DNA from: Dehalococcoidia bacterium | Lineage (GTDB): Bacteria > Chloroflexota > Dehalococcoidia > GIF9 > UBA5629 | Assembly: GCA_014384515.1 (NCBI GenBank) | Contig: JACNFS010000129.1 | Location: 1-22,459 of the forward strand | DNA length: 22,459 nucleotides | Direction: 5' to 3' | Shown here: one piece after another, positions 21,906-22,459 of the stretch | Layout: every line of letters starts with the position of its first letter | Numbering within the stretch: position 1 is the stretch's first letter | The notes under the pieces: generated by a model | Database searches by the model: none | Seen by the model: only the letters and a program-made list of their open reading frames with translations | Told to the model about the DNA's origin: nothing | Made by a program: the position numbers and the translations under genes

Positions 21906-22459
21906 TTACTTCCAACTGCCTCGTCGGCTGATAGATATAACTCGCCAGATAATGGCGATTACACCGATGCCCGCTATGATATAGACTATTAGCAGCCACC
22001 CCTCCATGACACCGATCTTGAAGAGTTGCCCATTTGTCCAATCACTCTCATTTTCAGCGCCATCTATAGCCTTCACCCTCCAGTAATACTCTCCTTTGGC
22101 TAGAGCCTCCTCCTCGGTCAAAGTGTACTCGGTCTGGGTCAGGTTTTCCCTGCGAACCACAGCACCGGAGAAATCAGCGCTCGGGCTTATTTCCAGGAGG
22201 TAGCAGACTCCACTAGGGTCTTCAACATCAGACCAGTCGAAAGTGATGGTGGTTTTGCCAACAAAGCCGGTCCTGCTGCCAGCTTCGGGGGATATAAGCC
22301 GGGGCGTTGGTGGTGGCGTCGACTCTACACTGAGACTGGTGGAGACCACAGATGTTGTGGCATCGGCGATAGTCACCGTATGGTCGCCAGCCTGGCTTTT
22401 TGGGATACTGAAGCTAGCTGTGAAGCTGCCTTTGGCGTCGGTGGCTGAGTCGGTGGATA
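21906..22459 (-). CDS. C-terminal part of an Ig-like surface protein, membrane-anchored (partial)
   Basis: The open frame runs off the right edge, so only the last 184 residues are visible and the N-terminus lies outside. The visible part has an Ig-like beta-sandwich end (KGSFTASFSIPKSQAGDHT then VTIADA), a Ser/Thr/Pro linker (SVESTPPPTP), a fibronectin-III-like domain (ITFDWSDVEDPSGVCYLLEI, GEYYWRVKAIDGAENESDW), then a single transmembrane segment (WLLIVYIIAGIGVIAIIW) and a basic end (SISRRGSWK). The architecture suggests a cell-surface protein anchored by its C-terminus. The internal GTG at 22376 should not be taken as the start. Confidence 0.8.
   Translation of the reverse strand, partial: STDSATDAKGSFTASFSIPKSQAGDHTVTIADATTSVVSTSLSVESTPPPTPRLISPEAGSRTGFVGKTTITFDWSDVEDPSGVCYLLEISPSADFSGAVVRRENLTQTEYTLTEEEALAKGEYYWRVKAIDGAENESDWTNGQLFKIGVMEGWLLIVYIIAGIGVIAIIWRVISISRRGSWK

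Overview
The window looks like a chromosomal segment of an uncultured bacterium, most likely Chloroflexota of the Dehalococcoidia type. That assignment is an inference. It rests on multiple tubulin/FtsZ-like paralogs, a small degenerate SNase-like protein, a complete AmmeMemoRadiSam set, mid-range GC and intergenic palindromic repeat debris. No rRNA or intact tRNA gene was found, so nothing in the window fixes the taxonomy.

Layout. 1-1817: repeat debris, a minus-strand acyl-CoA dehydrogenase with a good promoter, then a 460-bp repeat-rich spacer. 1818-7491 (+): AmmeMemoRadiSam radical SAM enzyme, a MEMO/LigB protein and AMMECR1, followed after one base by a divergent tubulin-like gene, then rarA and an overlapping alpha/beta hydrolase. 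7588-8921 (-): a compact run of a cysteine-free IscA/HesB-like protein, a PRC-barrel protein, a zinc ribbon, a small possible membrane ORF and an SNase-like protein with substituted catalytic residues. 9347-10110 (+): orphan LuxR-type response regulator with a textbook terminator. 10283-14668 (+): small membrane protein, second HesB-like protein, canonical tubulin-like gene, then a run of small proteins (SRPBCC, a hypothetical, two more HesB-like proteins, a basic peptide, an RRM protein and a CxxC protein). 14669-15427: no gene. 15428-16588 (-): TPR lipoprotein. 16969-18607 (+): DUF47-PiT phosphate uptake pair. 18696-20542 (+): phage-type terminase large subunit with two small ORFs. 20634-21815 (-): third tubulin-like gene. 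21906 to the right edge (-): C-terminus of an Ig-like surface protein.

Two themes stand out. Three tubulin-superfamily genes lie within 18 kb. Two keep the GTP-binding signature and the T7-loop acids, and one, coupled to the AmmeMemoRadiSam genes, has a damaged signature. Four paralogs of an IscA/HesB-like fold lack the C-terminal CxC that binds Fe-S, so they probably do something other than cluster assembly. Neither set has a function I can name from sequence.
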